In this document: positions 1-11,380 of the stretch, piece by piece
Numbering within the stretch: position 1 is the first letter of the stretch
How the letters are laid out: each line of letters begins with the position of its first letter
Source of the DNA: Linyphia triangularis
Lineage: Eukaryota; Arthropoda; Arachnida; Araneae; Linyphiidae
Length of the DNA stretch: 64,000 bases
NCBI GenBank assembly: GCA_963978545.1
Contig: OZ021722.1
Location: 36,969,365-37,033,364 of the forward strand
Direction of reading: 5' to 3'
Notes under the pieces: generated by a model
Database searches by the model: none
Told to the model about the DNA's origin: nothing
Seen by the model: only the letters and a program-made list of their open reading frames with translations
Program-made: the position numbers and the translations under genes

Positions 1-3000
1 CAGAGTTTTTAACAAAAAATAATAACTCTTTTTAGACATATTTTACATTGGTTGAAATCAATATACAAAAAGTAGAAGAACTAGAACACAAGAAAATTTC
101 CCCTAAACTTTAGTTATCCAATACACATAAAGAGCTGAACTTTTCTCATCTACAATTTTATTGCTTAACTTGAAATTAATTTGGTGTAATTGGATAATAT
201 GCATGATGACAAACTGTAGTAAAATATCTTATATTAAAAAAATTTTAGTTATAAAATATTTTACCGTCATTCAAAATGGTCAGATGTATTTTATATTTAT
301 TTTAAGCTAATAAGTATCAAAATAACCTATTTTGTATATTTTTCTCCATATCTATTCTTAATATTTTAATTTTCAAATTGGAACTATCATTGACGTGAAC
401 ATTTTTGTAGAATTTACCTAAAAAATTATTCTAATGTCAAATTTTAATTCTAAGAAAAGACGGATTAATTTATTGCAGAGTTTTCCAACAGCTCAACAAC
501 GAAGGTATAACCACAAACACATCTCAGACATTTTATTATTCTTTATAAAGGGGGCCATTTCCTATTCGCTTACACTTTTGTAAAATTTACACTGCAATTC
601 AAAGTTTTTTCACATGCTTATTTAACTCTTTATGAGCATATTTAACACATCATGCCATAAAAATTAAAAACACTTGACAAAAGTTTTAACATAAATGATA
701 ATAATTATATCTCCTTGGGTCTAAAAACTGCTTAAATACCAATAAAACTATGTTTTTAAGTAAATATTGACCACAATCGTCCTTTTTAATTCATTGCCAT
801 TCTATCAACACCTCAGAAATCATCCTATGCTCTATCAAATGGACAGTCCTATAGCAACTGCGAGACAAACAAACTTATAGTTGACATTTTTTTGCTTCTT
901 TCTCGATCTGTCAAGCGACGTTTGTGTGTATACACTTGGGAGCAAGGATTTACACAGATTCCTTCTCCAAAGAAAAAAACGAGACCTGTGTTGAATTGGC
1001 TGCCTTGAATTCTCTGACAGGTGAAAATAGATAGCTAAGTAAACGCATATTGATTTCTTGCATCGAACGGGGTGTACGTAAGGCCTTCGAGTAGAAAAGA
1101 GAAGAAAAAAAGTGAAAGCAATAAAAAGAAAGATGATAGAAGGCGCCTCTCCGCTGTTGTGAAGTTGCTCTGCTTCGATTTTTTTAGATAGCTATCTCTT
1201 TTTGTGATGAATGCTTTTCTGTTTCGAAAAATAGACGAGATGCTCCTTGTCTCTTATTTACAACTTAGTTGCTTCTAAAGGGGATTTTTATGTAGGTTTA
1301 AAAGATAAAATTTTAATTTTTATAACAATAAAAATGAGGAAAATTACAATGGTATACTTCCAAGAAATATCGTTTTAGATGGTTTTAACCCTTTATTAAC
1401 TAATAGAACTTATAAGTCCCATAAGTTTTATTATGGTACTGCATTAATTTAAACGCTTTGAGGGGACTTTTTAAGTCCACTTCTGTGAAGTTCGTTCTTC
1501 AATTGTTGGATGGCGGAAGAAGCTTCTTTATATTTGGAAGCTTGCTAGAGACAAGTAGAGATACCAAGAGCAAGATAAGATAGCTAGAAGATTGAAAGTC
1601 GTCCATGTGTTTGCATATAAAGGAAATCAAAACTTATACTTTCATCTAAAAATTTAAGAACAAACTCATTAGGATTTCAAAATCCTAATAGGTCTCAAAG
1701 CGTTTTCATTAACACAGAACCATGAGAAAACAGAAGGAACTCGATGAGTAATAAATACCGTCAATAAATAAAGGGTAAACAGGTGAATAGCCAGTATTAG
1801 GATGAAAATTCAGATACAATGAAAATGTATCTATGTCAGTTCCCATTAACAGGACCTACAAACTTTTAGAAATAAAAAAAGCACGATTATGTTCACTCTT
1901 CTTTCGTATTTGAAGCAGTTCTTTATATGTACTCTAAAATGATAAAAATATACATTTAAACTAAAATGTTTAACATAGTACATAACAGGTCTATACCTTA
2001 TAATAATTCGAATGAAATCGCATGAATCTAAATAAAAAAAAATATTCTTGTGTATCTAACAATGTAAAATTATAAAAAAAAAAGTATATAATTTTAACTA
2101 CTGTACTACATTGCAGCATAAACTTTATAGTAGAAGGGTTATGTTCGTATCGGGTTGGAACACAGTCCTTTCCAGCATCCAAAATTAGAAATTAATATTA
2201 ATTTGTTATCATCAAGCTCGCCATTTCAGTGAGTTCTCTAAAAATAATAATTGCCAAATTTATCACCAAAACTCGCCAAAATGGCGAAGTTTGTAATTTC
2301 AAATGAAAGATAGAAAAGTCAGTGGTAAAAAAAAATTCCATTTAAAATTTTAAAATAAATTTCAATAAATTGGAATAAAATAAATTTCAATCTTAAAGAA
2401 CTCTAAGATTTTCTTTTCCCTGTCTCAATAAATTATGAAATATAACATACCTAAAGCATTTTCTGAGATTAAAAATTTCCATACGACCTGCTAATTTCCA
2501 TGTACCGTTACACACATCCACATTGCTTATGGTTGAAAATCAAGAAGATAGCACGTATATCCGTAATTAAACCTCAACATACTGTGATATTGCATTTCTC
2601 ATTACATATTCAATCATTTCCACATTCGAACCCCTGTGTTATTAGCCACTGTTGAACTTGAGCCACTTGAAATCCTTCTATAAATGTAATCTCCAAGCAC
2701 GGAGTTAGAGAGTTAGTGAGATTCCAATTCCTTGCATTAATAAGATTCCGTTACGGAACAATTAGTATAATCCACCAACATTATCATTTGGATTCCTAGA
2801 CTATTCCGAATTGGACGCAAAAATATAACGGAATTGTTATTTTAAAGAACTGAAAATCAATATTTTTTAAGAAATAATTTTGGAGTAATGGTGTCTTCAA
2901 TTCACGTTAACTAATTTTTCGAGTCTGTAATTTTAATGGATATGATAAATAAGTAATTCATGTGATATGTACACGCATTGTCTTGTATCTAATAATTTTT

Positions 3001-4126
3001 AACATTATTTTTTTTTTTATTTTATAATAGGATGTTTAATATTTTATGCTTGAGTAATCTCTAACTTTCTTCTACTACCTGAAACAAAACAGAATGCGAG
3101 AATTATCATTGAAATATAACAAATTAAATTTAAAAACACAATTTACGGGTTCTTCGGAAATTTCTTGGTAGCTTATTTCGTTTATTGCATTTTAGTGCCT
3201 TTAAAAGTAGAAAAGTTAAGCCAATCCACGTCCTAAGGGAATTCAGAACAACAAAAAAATCACTTTGGTGAAGTTTTTATTCTTTTTAACTTCATTTTAA
3301 CGTCAGCTGCCAACTTGCCCCGGGTCTACTCCTCTCAACTACAGATTCTTAAAATTAACTTCTCAACTTTTAAGGGAGTGAGGGGTGTAGTTTTACTTAT
3401 TTCAAAAGTCGCCCCCTCCCCTTCTTCCCATTCTTCTTTGGCTCCATTTTTAGGTTTATTTTTTAGCAGATAAAAAAGGTTCAGAAAGGTACTGATATTT
3501 AGTCATATATCTGTTTAAAATGTCAAGGACATTTATTGTGTTTGTTTCTGATTATTTTCCGGTTGTTACAGAAACGGGTTTTGAATTAGTTAAATAATTG
3601 CGATACTTTTATTCAAGCTTAAATGCTAAAATAATGTGCATAATTTGTTATATTGGTAATATATATGAGAGAACATTACAAAATTTTGTCATATAAACAA
3701 GAAATCTTACTGTAAATGCGTTATGGTTTAGAAACACTCTTTCATGCTATTTACGAATTGATTGCATGATCAATTGATAGCCCTTCCAACAAATATTCAG
3801 TCTGTCTATTGTTGAAGGAAAATAAAACTGACTACTCTAGAATGCTTGTAGTTACTATTAAATTACACTATTAACAACTGTATTAGTTTCATTCATTCCG
3901 TGTTCTTTAGGTTTAATACATTGCTAAAACATTCCTAATTGACTGTTTTAGAATTTAAAATTTTGTAGAAACAAACCATTAAATATGGTTATACCAAAAA
4001 TCATGGTTCTAACCATTAAACATGGAGAGGAGTAAGTAAAAAATATTTATCATCCGCTAAACTTTCTACACATTTTTATATTGAATTGAGATGTGGAAAA
4101 AATCTCATTATATTAAGATTATTGTC
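1..4126. other. A+T-rich non-coding stretch
   Basis: I see no convincing exon, RNA gene or mobile-element boundary here. Open frames are short, biased toward F/I/K/N/Y and lack family motifs. A patch with more G+C lies at about 880-1180, and 3300-3440 holds pyrimidine/purine-rich runs. It could be intron or intergenic DNA. Confidence 0.6.
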
Positions 4127-4141
4127 ACATAAATGTTTTCA
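4127..4141. repeat. Left target-site duplication of the SINE
   Basis: The 15-mer acataaatgttttca occurs here and again at 4312-4326, directly flanking the SINE. A perfect 15-bp direct repeat is the footprint of LINE-type target-primed reverse transcription. Confidence 0.85.
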
Positions 4142-4311
4142 ACGGTATAGTGGTTAGCGTGCTGGCTTCTAGACCGCGAGGTTGCGGGTTCGAGTCCCGC
4201 GTAGGCATGGGTGTTTGTAAATGTATGTTGGCTTGTCTAATGACGAAAGTTTCGGCGCATTATAGCCCTCGTGTTGCTGACGGCGCCAGATAATCTGAAT
4301 ACAACCAACCA
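4142..4311 (+). mobile_element. tRNA-derived SINE (family 1)
   Basis: This 170-bp element has a tRNA-like head with internal RNA polymerase III promoter boxes. The A-box-like TAGTGGTTAGCG is at 4148-4159 and a consensus B box, GGTTCGAGTCC, is at 4187-4197. The D-arm wording resembles Asp/Glu-type tRNAs, but the 5' acceptor strand is missing, so it is not a functional tRNA gene. A ~110-bp tRNA-unrelated body follows, ending in the short tail ACAACCAACC. Perfect 15-bp duplications flank it, which fixes both ends. It has no coding capacity, and families of this kind depend on a partner LINE for mobility. The intact boxes and perfect duplication suggest a fairly recent insertion. Confidence 0.85.
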
Positions 4312-4326
4312 ACATAAATGTTTTCA
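4312..4326. repeat. Right target-site duplication of the SINE
   Basis: Second copy of the 15-mer found at 4127-4141, identical to it. Confidence 0.85.
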
Positions 4327-4335
4327 TTATTATGA

Positions 4336-4770
4336 AAACAATTATGCAACACATTTGTCATGCATTTGTCTAGATCAATATATAAACCTATTTTTATCTC
4401 TAAAAACAAAATACTCAAGTGCATTATGTGGCCTAACAAATATTTGAAACATTATTTATGCAAAATTAGTAATCAATATGATATTAAAAGGTTTTTCATC
4501 TTCAATTCTCAAATTTCCAAAACTCGCATATGTGCTATTGCATACTTTTAAACAATTATGCAACACATTTGTCATGCATTTGTCTAGATCAATATATAAA
4601 CCTATTTTTATCTCTAAAAACAAAATACTCAAAAACTTTATGTAACCTAACAAATATTTGAAACATTATTTATGCAAAATTAGTAATCAATATGATATTA
4701 AAAGGTTTTTCATCTTCAATTCTCAAATTTCCAAAACTCGCATATGTGCTATTGCATACTTTTAAACAAT
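4336..4770. repeat. 214-bp tandem duplication (about 2.03 copies)
   Basis: Unit 1 spans 4336-4549, unit 2 spans 4550-4763, and seven more bases begin a third copy. The units are nearly identical. The visible difference is a short block near 4420-4434 versus 4633-4648. The sequence is A+T-rich and has no coding look. It starts ten bases after the SINE's right duplication. The high identity implies a recent duplication, or an assembly artefact. Confidence 0.9.
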
Positions 4771-4929
4771 CACCACAATATTAAAAAAAATGAGCACTTC
4801 AACCTTCAAATTCATTGTTAAAATCTCAAGTGCTACAGTTTTACAAGATTCTGAAGGAGCATGCGTTTCAGAAACAACACCGAATGAAAAAAAAATTATA
4901 TTTAATTTATAATATATTTTCTATTACAG

Positions 4930-5107
4930 GGCTGCACAGAGGTTGAATTTGTCATCCAGAAAAAGGCGGCGTCAACAGCATCATCCCGATGCGGAACCTC
5001 CGACATTTCTTACGAATTTTTCCGAGATTTTACGAGTGTCTCCACCACCAGTTCCACCTTCGCTTCTCAGATCGGTAGGCAGAAAAGATAACTTCTGCAT
5101 TGGAAAG
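4930..5107 (+). CDS. Candidate internal exon of an unrecognised host gene
   Basis: A 178-bp exon is predicted from splice signals. The acceptor is a T-rich tract ending in TTCTATTACAG at 4919-4929. The donor is AAAG|GTAAGT at 5104-5113, close to the ideal consensus. The first base completes a codon begun upstream, and 59 open codons follow, ending on a codon boundary. The peptide looks more like real protein than its surroundings. It has a basic run SSRKRRRQQHH, a proline-rich middle (RVSPPPVPPSLL) and the end SVGRKDNFCIGK. The basic run could be a nuclear-localisation or furin-like site, which is inference. I do not recognise the family and assign no function. No convincing upstream exon was found in this window, so the 5' part would lie outside it or beyond my recognition. 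Confidence 0.5.
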
Positions 5108-5490
5108 GTAAGTGCAGCGAACAAATCATTTCAGTGAGTCTAAAAAACTAATAGTAATTCACTTAGGACCTAATAAAATGAAATTTTAATTTTAATCTCG
5201 TTAAAACATGATATTCTAAGAAGAAACTGGTGATTTTTGTATGTATATGTGCCATCAAGAATCATTCTGAAGTGTTTGTTGAATAGTAACAAATAGTAGT
5301 ACTTTAAGAAGTGGTCAGAATTAATCCAAAAGAATTTTAATGAAAGCCATTATATAAATATTACTTTACTCACCAAATAATGAATAAGTATTTCTTTTAA
5401 GTCGTCCCGTTTCGCATTCATTATTTTGTAACAAAAACTCAAATAGCTGATATCGTCTCACTCGTCAACGGATTCCTTATTTTTTTACAG

Positions 5491-5541
5491 CTGCCGACTT
5501 GGCTTTTATGTAGCTCCACAGCTTTACGTCACTGGACGTAA
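5491..5541 (+). CDS. Candidate terminal coding exon with in-frame stop
   Basis: An acceptor with a strong T run (CTTATTTTTTTACAG, ending at 5490) opens an exon whose phase fits the donor at 5107. Sixteen codons (L-P-T-W-L-L-C-S-S-T-A-L-R-H-W-T) are followed by TAA at 5539-5541. The intron would be 383 bp. An AATAAA hexamer begins three bases after the stop, so the 3' UTR would be unusually short. It may be the true last exon, an alternative 3' end, or a chance match of an acceptor to a short frame. The protein tail is not one I recognise. Confidence 0.35.
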   Translation: MPTWLLCSSTALRHWT

Positions 5542-5544
5542 ATC

Positions 5545-5550
5545 AATAAA
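5545..5550 (+). promoter_or_regulatory. Possible polyadenylation hexamer
   Basis: A canonical AATAAA sits three bases downstream of the stop at 5539-5541. The hexamer is common by chance in A+T-rich DNA, so its value comes only from its position. Confidence 0.3.
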
Positions 5551-7384
5551 GTTGAAATGCAGTCAAATTTATATCATTTCTCTTAATTACTTTAAAACTA
5601 GTTTTCCTTATACAGGCAGATGATTAAAATGCAACAAACAAACCTATTACTAAGCTACTTGTTTGTCTCTACATTCCATAAAAATTGTCCAGTGACGACA
5701 TAACTTTTCAGTTATCTCTCCGTCTATAAAAATTTTAATAAAATCATATGCCAATGTCCCAATAGATCACTGTTTAAATGACATTCATGCACAAAAGTAA
5801 AACTACAGAATCTAAAGCAATTTATATGGATTGAATGCTCATAATAAATCTCATGCCATGAAATCAAGTAATTTATATTCACACGGCATAGGAAAGTGCC
5901 CTACTTTCCAGACAATGCAGGTTCAATTATCAAAATTAGTAGTAAAGGTTCATTAACGAAAAGTTTTGATCTCTAGAAAGTAAATTGGTTGGAATACTCC
6001 CCCAATTAATGTTAAAAATAATGTGATACTATATGGCACTGCATTTCAATAGCCACGGACATTCGATGATAGTTTAATCGATGGGGGAATTGGATTGTTA
6101 TTTCTAATGATAAAAGTTTAAGACTAAAGTATTACTTAACTTTACTCTAAAAATAAATTTTATTTGCAAAGATTTCATTTCTACTGACATCTTATTTACC
6201 CAAGTATTAAACGTCGCTCCTTGCCAGAATTCGTGACATGCCCTGCATTTGTGAACGGTTCATTTTTGTGAACATCCCCTCTTCTACAATCCGATCTCAA
6301 CGGATTATCGGAAGAGGTTCTTAACCTGCCTCTTCGCATGATAAGACGGAGACGCCGGAGACCCGTAAAACGCGACGACCATCGGAGGCAAGGGCCTTCG
6401 TTTTAATTACAATCAGAAGAGCCTTGCTTGGCGGAGTGCTTCGCTTGGCGGAAGACAAATCTCCTGAGGGAATAAGGAGATTCATTAACATGATATTGAA
6501 TGCAGGCGATATCCGAAATAGAAATCTGTGCCACGATCGGGCTATTTTTAACGGGACTATTTCGGAATGTGGATAATTGGTAAATGTCTAGTGTGGTAAC
6601 GTTTTATGGATTATAAGATTAATTTGGCTAGTATAAAAGATTTTATTTCACTTAACAGAATTTAAATTGTTGTAATGTTATTGGGTTGAATAGCAAATAT
6701 TTAAGTTCAGATTGATTTAATAGTTATGTACATAAATACTGTGGTAACTGCCTTCAAAAGAAATTCTTTGATGTGATTTGGTAATGGACGAATCAAGCAA
6801 TGCTCTGTAACTTATACAATTTTATGGTGATTTTAATCATTTTCAATCCCAACCATAGCTTTAAGAAAGTTACAAATCAATTTAAATTTGTAATTATTTA
6901 ATTTTTGATCAAAGTATTTTTGATTGAAACCAAATCAAAAATACTTCTCTTCATTCAGCAAATCGCATTTATTGGTTGCTTATAATAAGTAAGTTTTCAA
7001 TCAAAAGTACGTATAGAGCTCTCAATTAAAAGATATTAGAAGAGAATACAGAATAACTAAAAAAATAGCAACGCATAATTGAATTTAAATTGATGGTACA
7101 TGAAATCCATATTTATGTTACATATAATCTAGTAGGCACTTGCGTAACCTGCGTATTTAAAATTACTTGGAGGAATTTTTTTTAAATTCATCTCTGTTAG
7201 ATAATGTATATTATTGCTTAGAGATATGAGGTCACTTATGTGCAATTGTAACTAAACTATTCGTCAGAAACGGAGGTTATAGCATTTAAATTACTTTTAA
7301 ATCATTGGAAGTTACAGCTTTAAATCATTTACCAAGTTTGTTTTTGAATAAAAGGATTAAAAAGAATTGTCAACCATCCAGAAA
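5551..7384. other. Non-coding stretch with a G+C-elevated patch
   Basis: No gene is recognised. A patch at about 6210-6540 is clearly richer in G+C than its surroundings, and short words such as cttggcgga recur in it near 6430-6455. A perfect hairpin lies at 6912-6946. The remainder is A+T-rich. Confidence 0.5.
6912..6946. repeat. Perfect 14-bp hairpin
   Basis: The arms aagtatttttgatt (6912-6925) and aatcaaaaatactt (6933-6946) are exact reverse complements around a 7-base loop. No mobile-element ends were recognised around it. Confidence 0.8.
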
Positions 7385-8303
7385 TCTCTGTATATAAAAG
7401 GCAAAACCCTCACTCATTCCCTGACTCACTGACTCACTCACGCATCACCTATCCTCGCACTTCCCATATGTAAGCTATTCCAATCTCGATTAACCAATTT
7501 CAAAGGGTTGAAAAGGGATGAAACGCTTTAAACAAGAATCTTCAAATGGCCCATTTACAATGTAACCACTGCTCTGATATTCGGTACAAAATATCAACAA
7601 GGACAAGCATATAAAAAGTAAGCTATTTTAATATCGATCAACCAGATATAAGGAGTCGAAAAGGGATCGAAAGGTTCCAAATGAGAATTATCTCAATACC
7701 CCACTTTCAACACAGTCCCAACTCTGAAATTTGGTACCAAGGGTAAGCATAGATAAAATTATTCCAATCTCAATTAACTCATTTTAAAGGGTCGAAATGT
7801 TCAATACGAGGAATAGCGAAGTGTCCCATTTCCAAAGAAGTCACAATTCTGCAATTTGATACATATGCCAATAAAGTAAGCTATTCCAATCATCGATTAA
7901 TAAATTTAACAGGTCGAACGGTGCCTAAACATTCCAAACAAGTTCCACTTCCAATGTAGTCCAAACTCTGTAATTTGGTACAAATATCAGCAAAGCGAAA
8001 CATTAAAAAAATAAACTCTTTCAATCTCGATTAACTGATTTTAAAAGGTCGAAATGCAGTCAAAACGTTCCATGTGCAAAGAATATCCCTATACCCTACT
8101 TCCAGTACAGTCACAATTATAAAATTCGAAGCAAATATCAACAAGGGCAAACATAGCTAATGTAAGGTATTCCGATTTTGATAAAACCAATTTTCAGGGG
8201 TCGAAACGGTAGTGAGCATCTAAGATGGGAAATACATGAATGCCTTTTTATTGCTAAAAGGTACAGGGTAAAATTTTGTAGTGAAGCATGGGTATTCAGC
8301 AAG
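7385..8303 (+). mobile_element. Helitron-like non-autonomous element
   Basis: The proposed 5' end, TCTCTGTATATAAAAGGC, follows an A and resembles the TC-initiated, TATA-rich 5' ends typical of Helitrons. The proposed 3' end, GCATGGGTATTCAGCAAG followed by T, resembles a decayed Helitron terminus. Helitron 3' ends have a short hairpin then CTRR before a host T, and here the CTRR position reads CAAG. There are no terminal inverted repeats or target duplications, as expected for this class. The interior is a series of degenerate tandem units with no Rep/helicase coding capacity. Just inside the 5' end is a ctgactcactgactcactcac micro-repeat. Both ends are inferred by resemblance only. Confidence 0.42.
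7471..8230 (+). repeat. Degenerate tandem array, ~120-150 bp unit, six starts
   Basis: The phrase taagctattccaatctcgat, or a close variant, recurs at about 7471, 7618, 7755, 7877, 8011 and 8161. Each copy is followed by a 'taaccaatttcaaagggtcgaaa' type segment and then by 'cactctgaaatttggtacaaatatcaacaa' type sequence. Copies are clearly diverged and vary in length, so the array is old. No repeat-encoded protein frame stays open through it. Confidence 0.75.
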
Positions 8304-9497
8304 TAATATTTAAGATTTAAATTGTCTTATTTGAACGTCTGCATTGAATTAAAATTATTACGTTAAATTGCTAATTTTTCCTTTCATTTTCTAAGTTTGT
8401 TTAAAAAATTACAAATATTATGTTCTTTACTTACTTCGAATTTCATTTCATTTATAGTTTGACAGCAAGCTAGTTATAACTTAACGTTGTATTCAAATAT
8501 CAACAAAAGATTTTTCTATGAGAGAAGTCACAATCTTTCAAACTCAAAACCATTCCATTCTATTGAAAACGATTCAATGCAAAGCAAACGCGATTTGTCC
8601 GAACCTCACTTCCATTTCCAACTCAATTACGACATAAAATTTTCAAAACTTCGCTTCCGACTGACGGTTTGTTTCAATTTACGGTCGGGGCATTCATTAT
8701 TAATTAGCGAATTTCATTCCGGCGAAAATAATTACGACGGATTCCCTTCGCAGGAGTTTTCGTAAAACCTCCAAAGTGTACATTTCTCATGATTAATTCT
8801 GCTAACAAATTAATTATCCAAGTCTTTTGGCCGTTGGCAGAGGTTGTTTCTAAACGCCCCCGATTTCAAACATCCACTCCCTTTTCTTTGCCAAACACCA
8901 ATTAACTTTAAATATTTAATAGTGTGCAACGGTTGGTTGAGAGGTGGATTCTGTGGTTTCTGTTCATTTTGCGAGAGTGATTTTTCTCTTTGATTCGAAA
9001 CATAGGATAAACTTATTTGTTTAGTAATCAAAAATGGTATTGAGGAGGGTTTAAGATATAAAAGATACACCGGGGACAGGGAATGTTGACTCTGGTAGAT
9101 CTGAAATGTCGATACTTTGTGTCAACGTTCTATAAATTTTTAAAGCTCTAAATGATTTCCCTTTTAAACTCTCATTCCGAATTAAAAATAAATAAAAGCA
9201 TTTCCTTAAATTTGTTTGTTGTCTTCAATCTCTTTAAAAGTTCTGCATAAACATCCAAAAGCCGACGCATGTTTCTTTAGACCATTGAGTTTAATATATT
9301 CTTTGTATTAAATGATACTTTTAAAAGACTTTTTTTTTGTCTCAGAAAAAAAACCATTTTAGATTTATATTAAAAACAATGAATGATCATCTTATCCTTT
9401 TTAACACCGATCTTATGGATGGCATTTACTCAGTACGTTCATACCGTTAATAATCTACTTTCAACAAGAGGAATTCAAGTTATGAAAAGAATCGTAA
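8304..9497. other. Non-coding stretch between mobile elements
   Basis: No supported gene. Open frames of up to 92 codons (8487-8765 plus strand) and 86 codons (8810-9070 minus strand) lack recognisable motifs. They sit in a patch with slightly higher G+C (about 8560-8960), so a short exon or conserved element is possible but unsupported. Confidence 0.5.
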
Positions 9498-9499
9498 TA

Positions 9500-10204
9500 C
9501 ACTATCTACCAACACTATCTACCAATAAGTATTTGGACACCCATTCAAATGAGGATATCTTCTCAGGGGGGCAGCATAGACACCTGAAATTCTCATCAAG
9601 AGGACATCTTTATGCAGCATATCTATAAGTAAAACAACTCAGTCGCAAATTGAAATGCAAAGTGTACAATGGGAGCATATGCAAAAGAATGGAGTACTAT
9701 TAGTGTGTATGCATTTACATTAAAAATCACGCAACTCATGGAGTTGACTTTTAGTGTGAGATATGATCTCCCCTGTCTACAGTGTTTACTTGGCACTGTA
9801 TTCTTATACTTAAAATGAGTTTCTTGATAAATTCTAGAGACTAAATTGTTCTTCCCACCTTTTGAACTGTTTGCAAGTGATGGAAAGTTCCCAATACATT
9901 AAATTTTTACACAATGCATATCGTAGAAGCATCCCACACATGCTTGATGAAATTTGGATTAGAGGAGTGATCTGGTTTGCTTATAGGGGTGATATTAATA
10001 TTTTTTAATCATTTGTCCAAAGCAAAAGTGGGATTAAATTTTCCATAACCTTCAATAAACACGATTTAGAAACTGATATTTCACAATTAAAGACTCGTCT
10101 AGATCAAGATAACGCATTTACAGTGAAAAAGTGGAATTTAATTATGTTTTGCGCTGTTGGGAAGCTTATTAATTAATTTCAACGTATTGAACCGAAAGAC
10201 CAAA
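9500..10204 (+). repeat. Left arm of the fold-back element
   Basis: Pairs with 10352-11045. Anchor matches include acttattggtag near the tips, agaagatatcctcatttgaa, ttcttttgcatatg, gtgccaagtaaacact, and the innermost gaaagaccaaa at 10194-10204. Confidence 0.8.
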
Positions 10205-10351
10205 ACTCTTTTCCCACCAAATAGTTAACTTGAATTAGCATTTATCATGAAATATAATGTTCCCATCGTTTTTACAGATCATCTGATGTCCAATATCACT
10301 CATAAGACTGAAAAAATTATTTTCTGTAAACAGTATCTGATGTTTAAAAGA

Positions 10352-11045
10352 TTTGGTCTTTGGGTGCCATATGTTGAATTGTTTTAATAAGTTTCCCAAG
10401 AGCTCAAAATATAATTAAATTCAACTCTTTCACTGAAATTATGTTAACTTGATCTAGACAAGTCGTTAATGGTGAAATGTTGGTTTTTAAACCATGTTTA
10501 TTGATACTTATGGTAAATTTTATTCCACTTTTGCCTTGTATAAACTATTAAAAAATATCAATATTGCGACTATAAGTAAGCTAGATTACTCCTCTAATCT
10601 AAATTTCGGCAAGCATGTGTGGGACGCTTCTACGATATGTATTGTGTAAAGATTTAATGTATTGGGAACTTTCTATGACCTGCAAACTGTTCAAAACATG
10701 TTACGAACCATTTAGTCACTAGAATTCATCAAGAAACTCATGTTAAGTATGAGAATACAGTGCCAAGTAAACACTGATGACAGAGGAGATTATATCTCAC
10801 ACTAAAAATCAACCCCATGACTTGCGCGATTTTTAAAGTAAATGCATCTGTACGCTAATGGTACTCCATTCTTTTGCATATGCCCCCACAGTACACTTTG
10901 CATTTCAATTTGCAACTGAGTTTTTTTACTTATAGATATGTAACATAAAGATGTCTTTGCTATGTGAATTTCGTGTGTCTATGCTTCTACACTAAGAAGA
11001 TATCCTCATTTGAATGGGTGTCGAAATACTTATTGGTAGACAGTG
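10352..11045 (-). repeat. Right arm of the fold-back element
   Basis: Reverse complement of the left arm. The innermost pairing is tttggtctttg at 10352-10362 and the outermost ends at 11045. It is slightly shorter than the left arm, partly because the left tip has an extra 13-base copy. Confidence 0.8.
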
Positions 11046-11105
11046 TATACTTCTGACAACTCTAACATTTTTAACCTCTATGCTACCCTAGCGTTGTGAA
11101 ACGCT

Positions 11106-11110
11106 ACTAC
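11106..11110. repeat. 5-bp target-site duplication (3' LTR side)
   Basis: ACTAC immediately precedes the LTR at 11111 and is repeated at 17797-17801 after the other LTR. Five base pairs is usual for BEL/Pao integrases. Confidence 0.9.
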
Positions 11111-11380
11111 TGTGAAGGATTTTGACTTTGTTTTAATCTTAAATTAAAACACGTTGCTATAACAACAAACAACGTTTATTAACAATTCCTTCGATCTTTA
11201 CAAAATGCTAGGCCTATGCCTAAGCATTTCTCAAGCCAGTAGGTTCAGACGCCACAGCTCTAAAGCATGCGTCTTTCCTCTCAAAGGATCCGATGGCGAG
11301 TCTCTTTTTCCCTCTTCCACTAATGCCAGGCAGTGAAGTGCTGTGTAAGTGGTTTGGCCATCTGGTAAACATCCATGACA
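11111..11380 (-). repeat. 3' LTR
   Basis: 270 bp, matching 17527-17796 except at 11252 (C here, T at 17668). On the minus strand an AATAAA hexamer lies at 11180-11175, positioned to end transcripts within the LTR. Confidence 0.95.

Larger units (their letters stand above)
9500..11045. mobile_element. 1.55-kb fold-back element with Tc1/mariner-like ends
   Basis: The two halves are reverse complements over nearly their whole length. The outer ends read CACTATCTACC... on the left and ...GGTAGACAGTG on the right. Both are flanked by TA (9498-9499 and 11046-11047), the target duplicated by Tc1/mariner-type transposases. The left tip carries a 13-base tandem repeat (ACACTATCTACCA twice). The arms run about 9500-10204 and 10352-11045 around a ~147-bp centre. 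Arm divergence by eye is moderate, with small indels. No transposase frame is present, so movement would need a transposase in trans. Superfamily assignment rests on the CA...TG tips and TA flanks only. Confidence 0.78.

Noticed and set aside
4142..4215. Functional tRNA gene
   Set aside because: The acceptor strand is incomplete, a non-tRNA body follows, and 15-bp target duplications mark it as a SINE.
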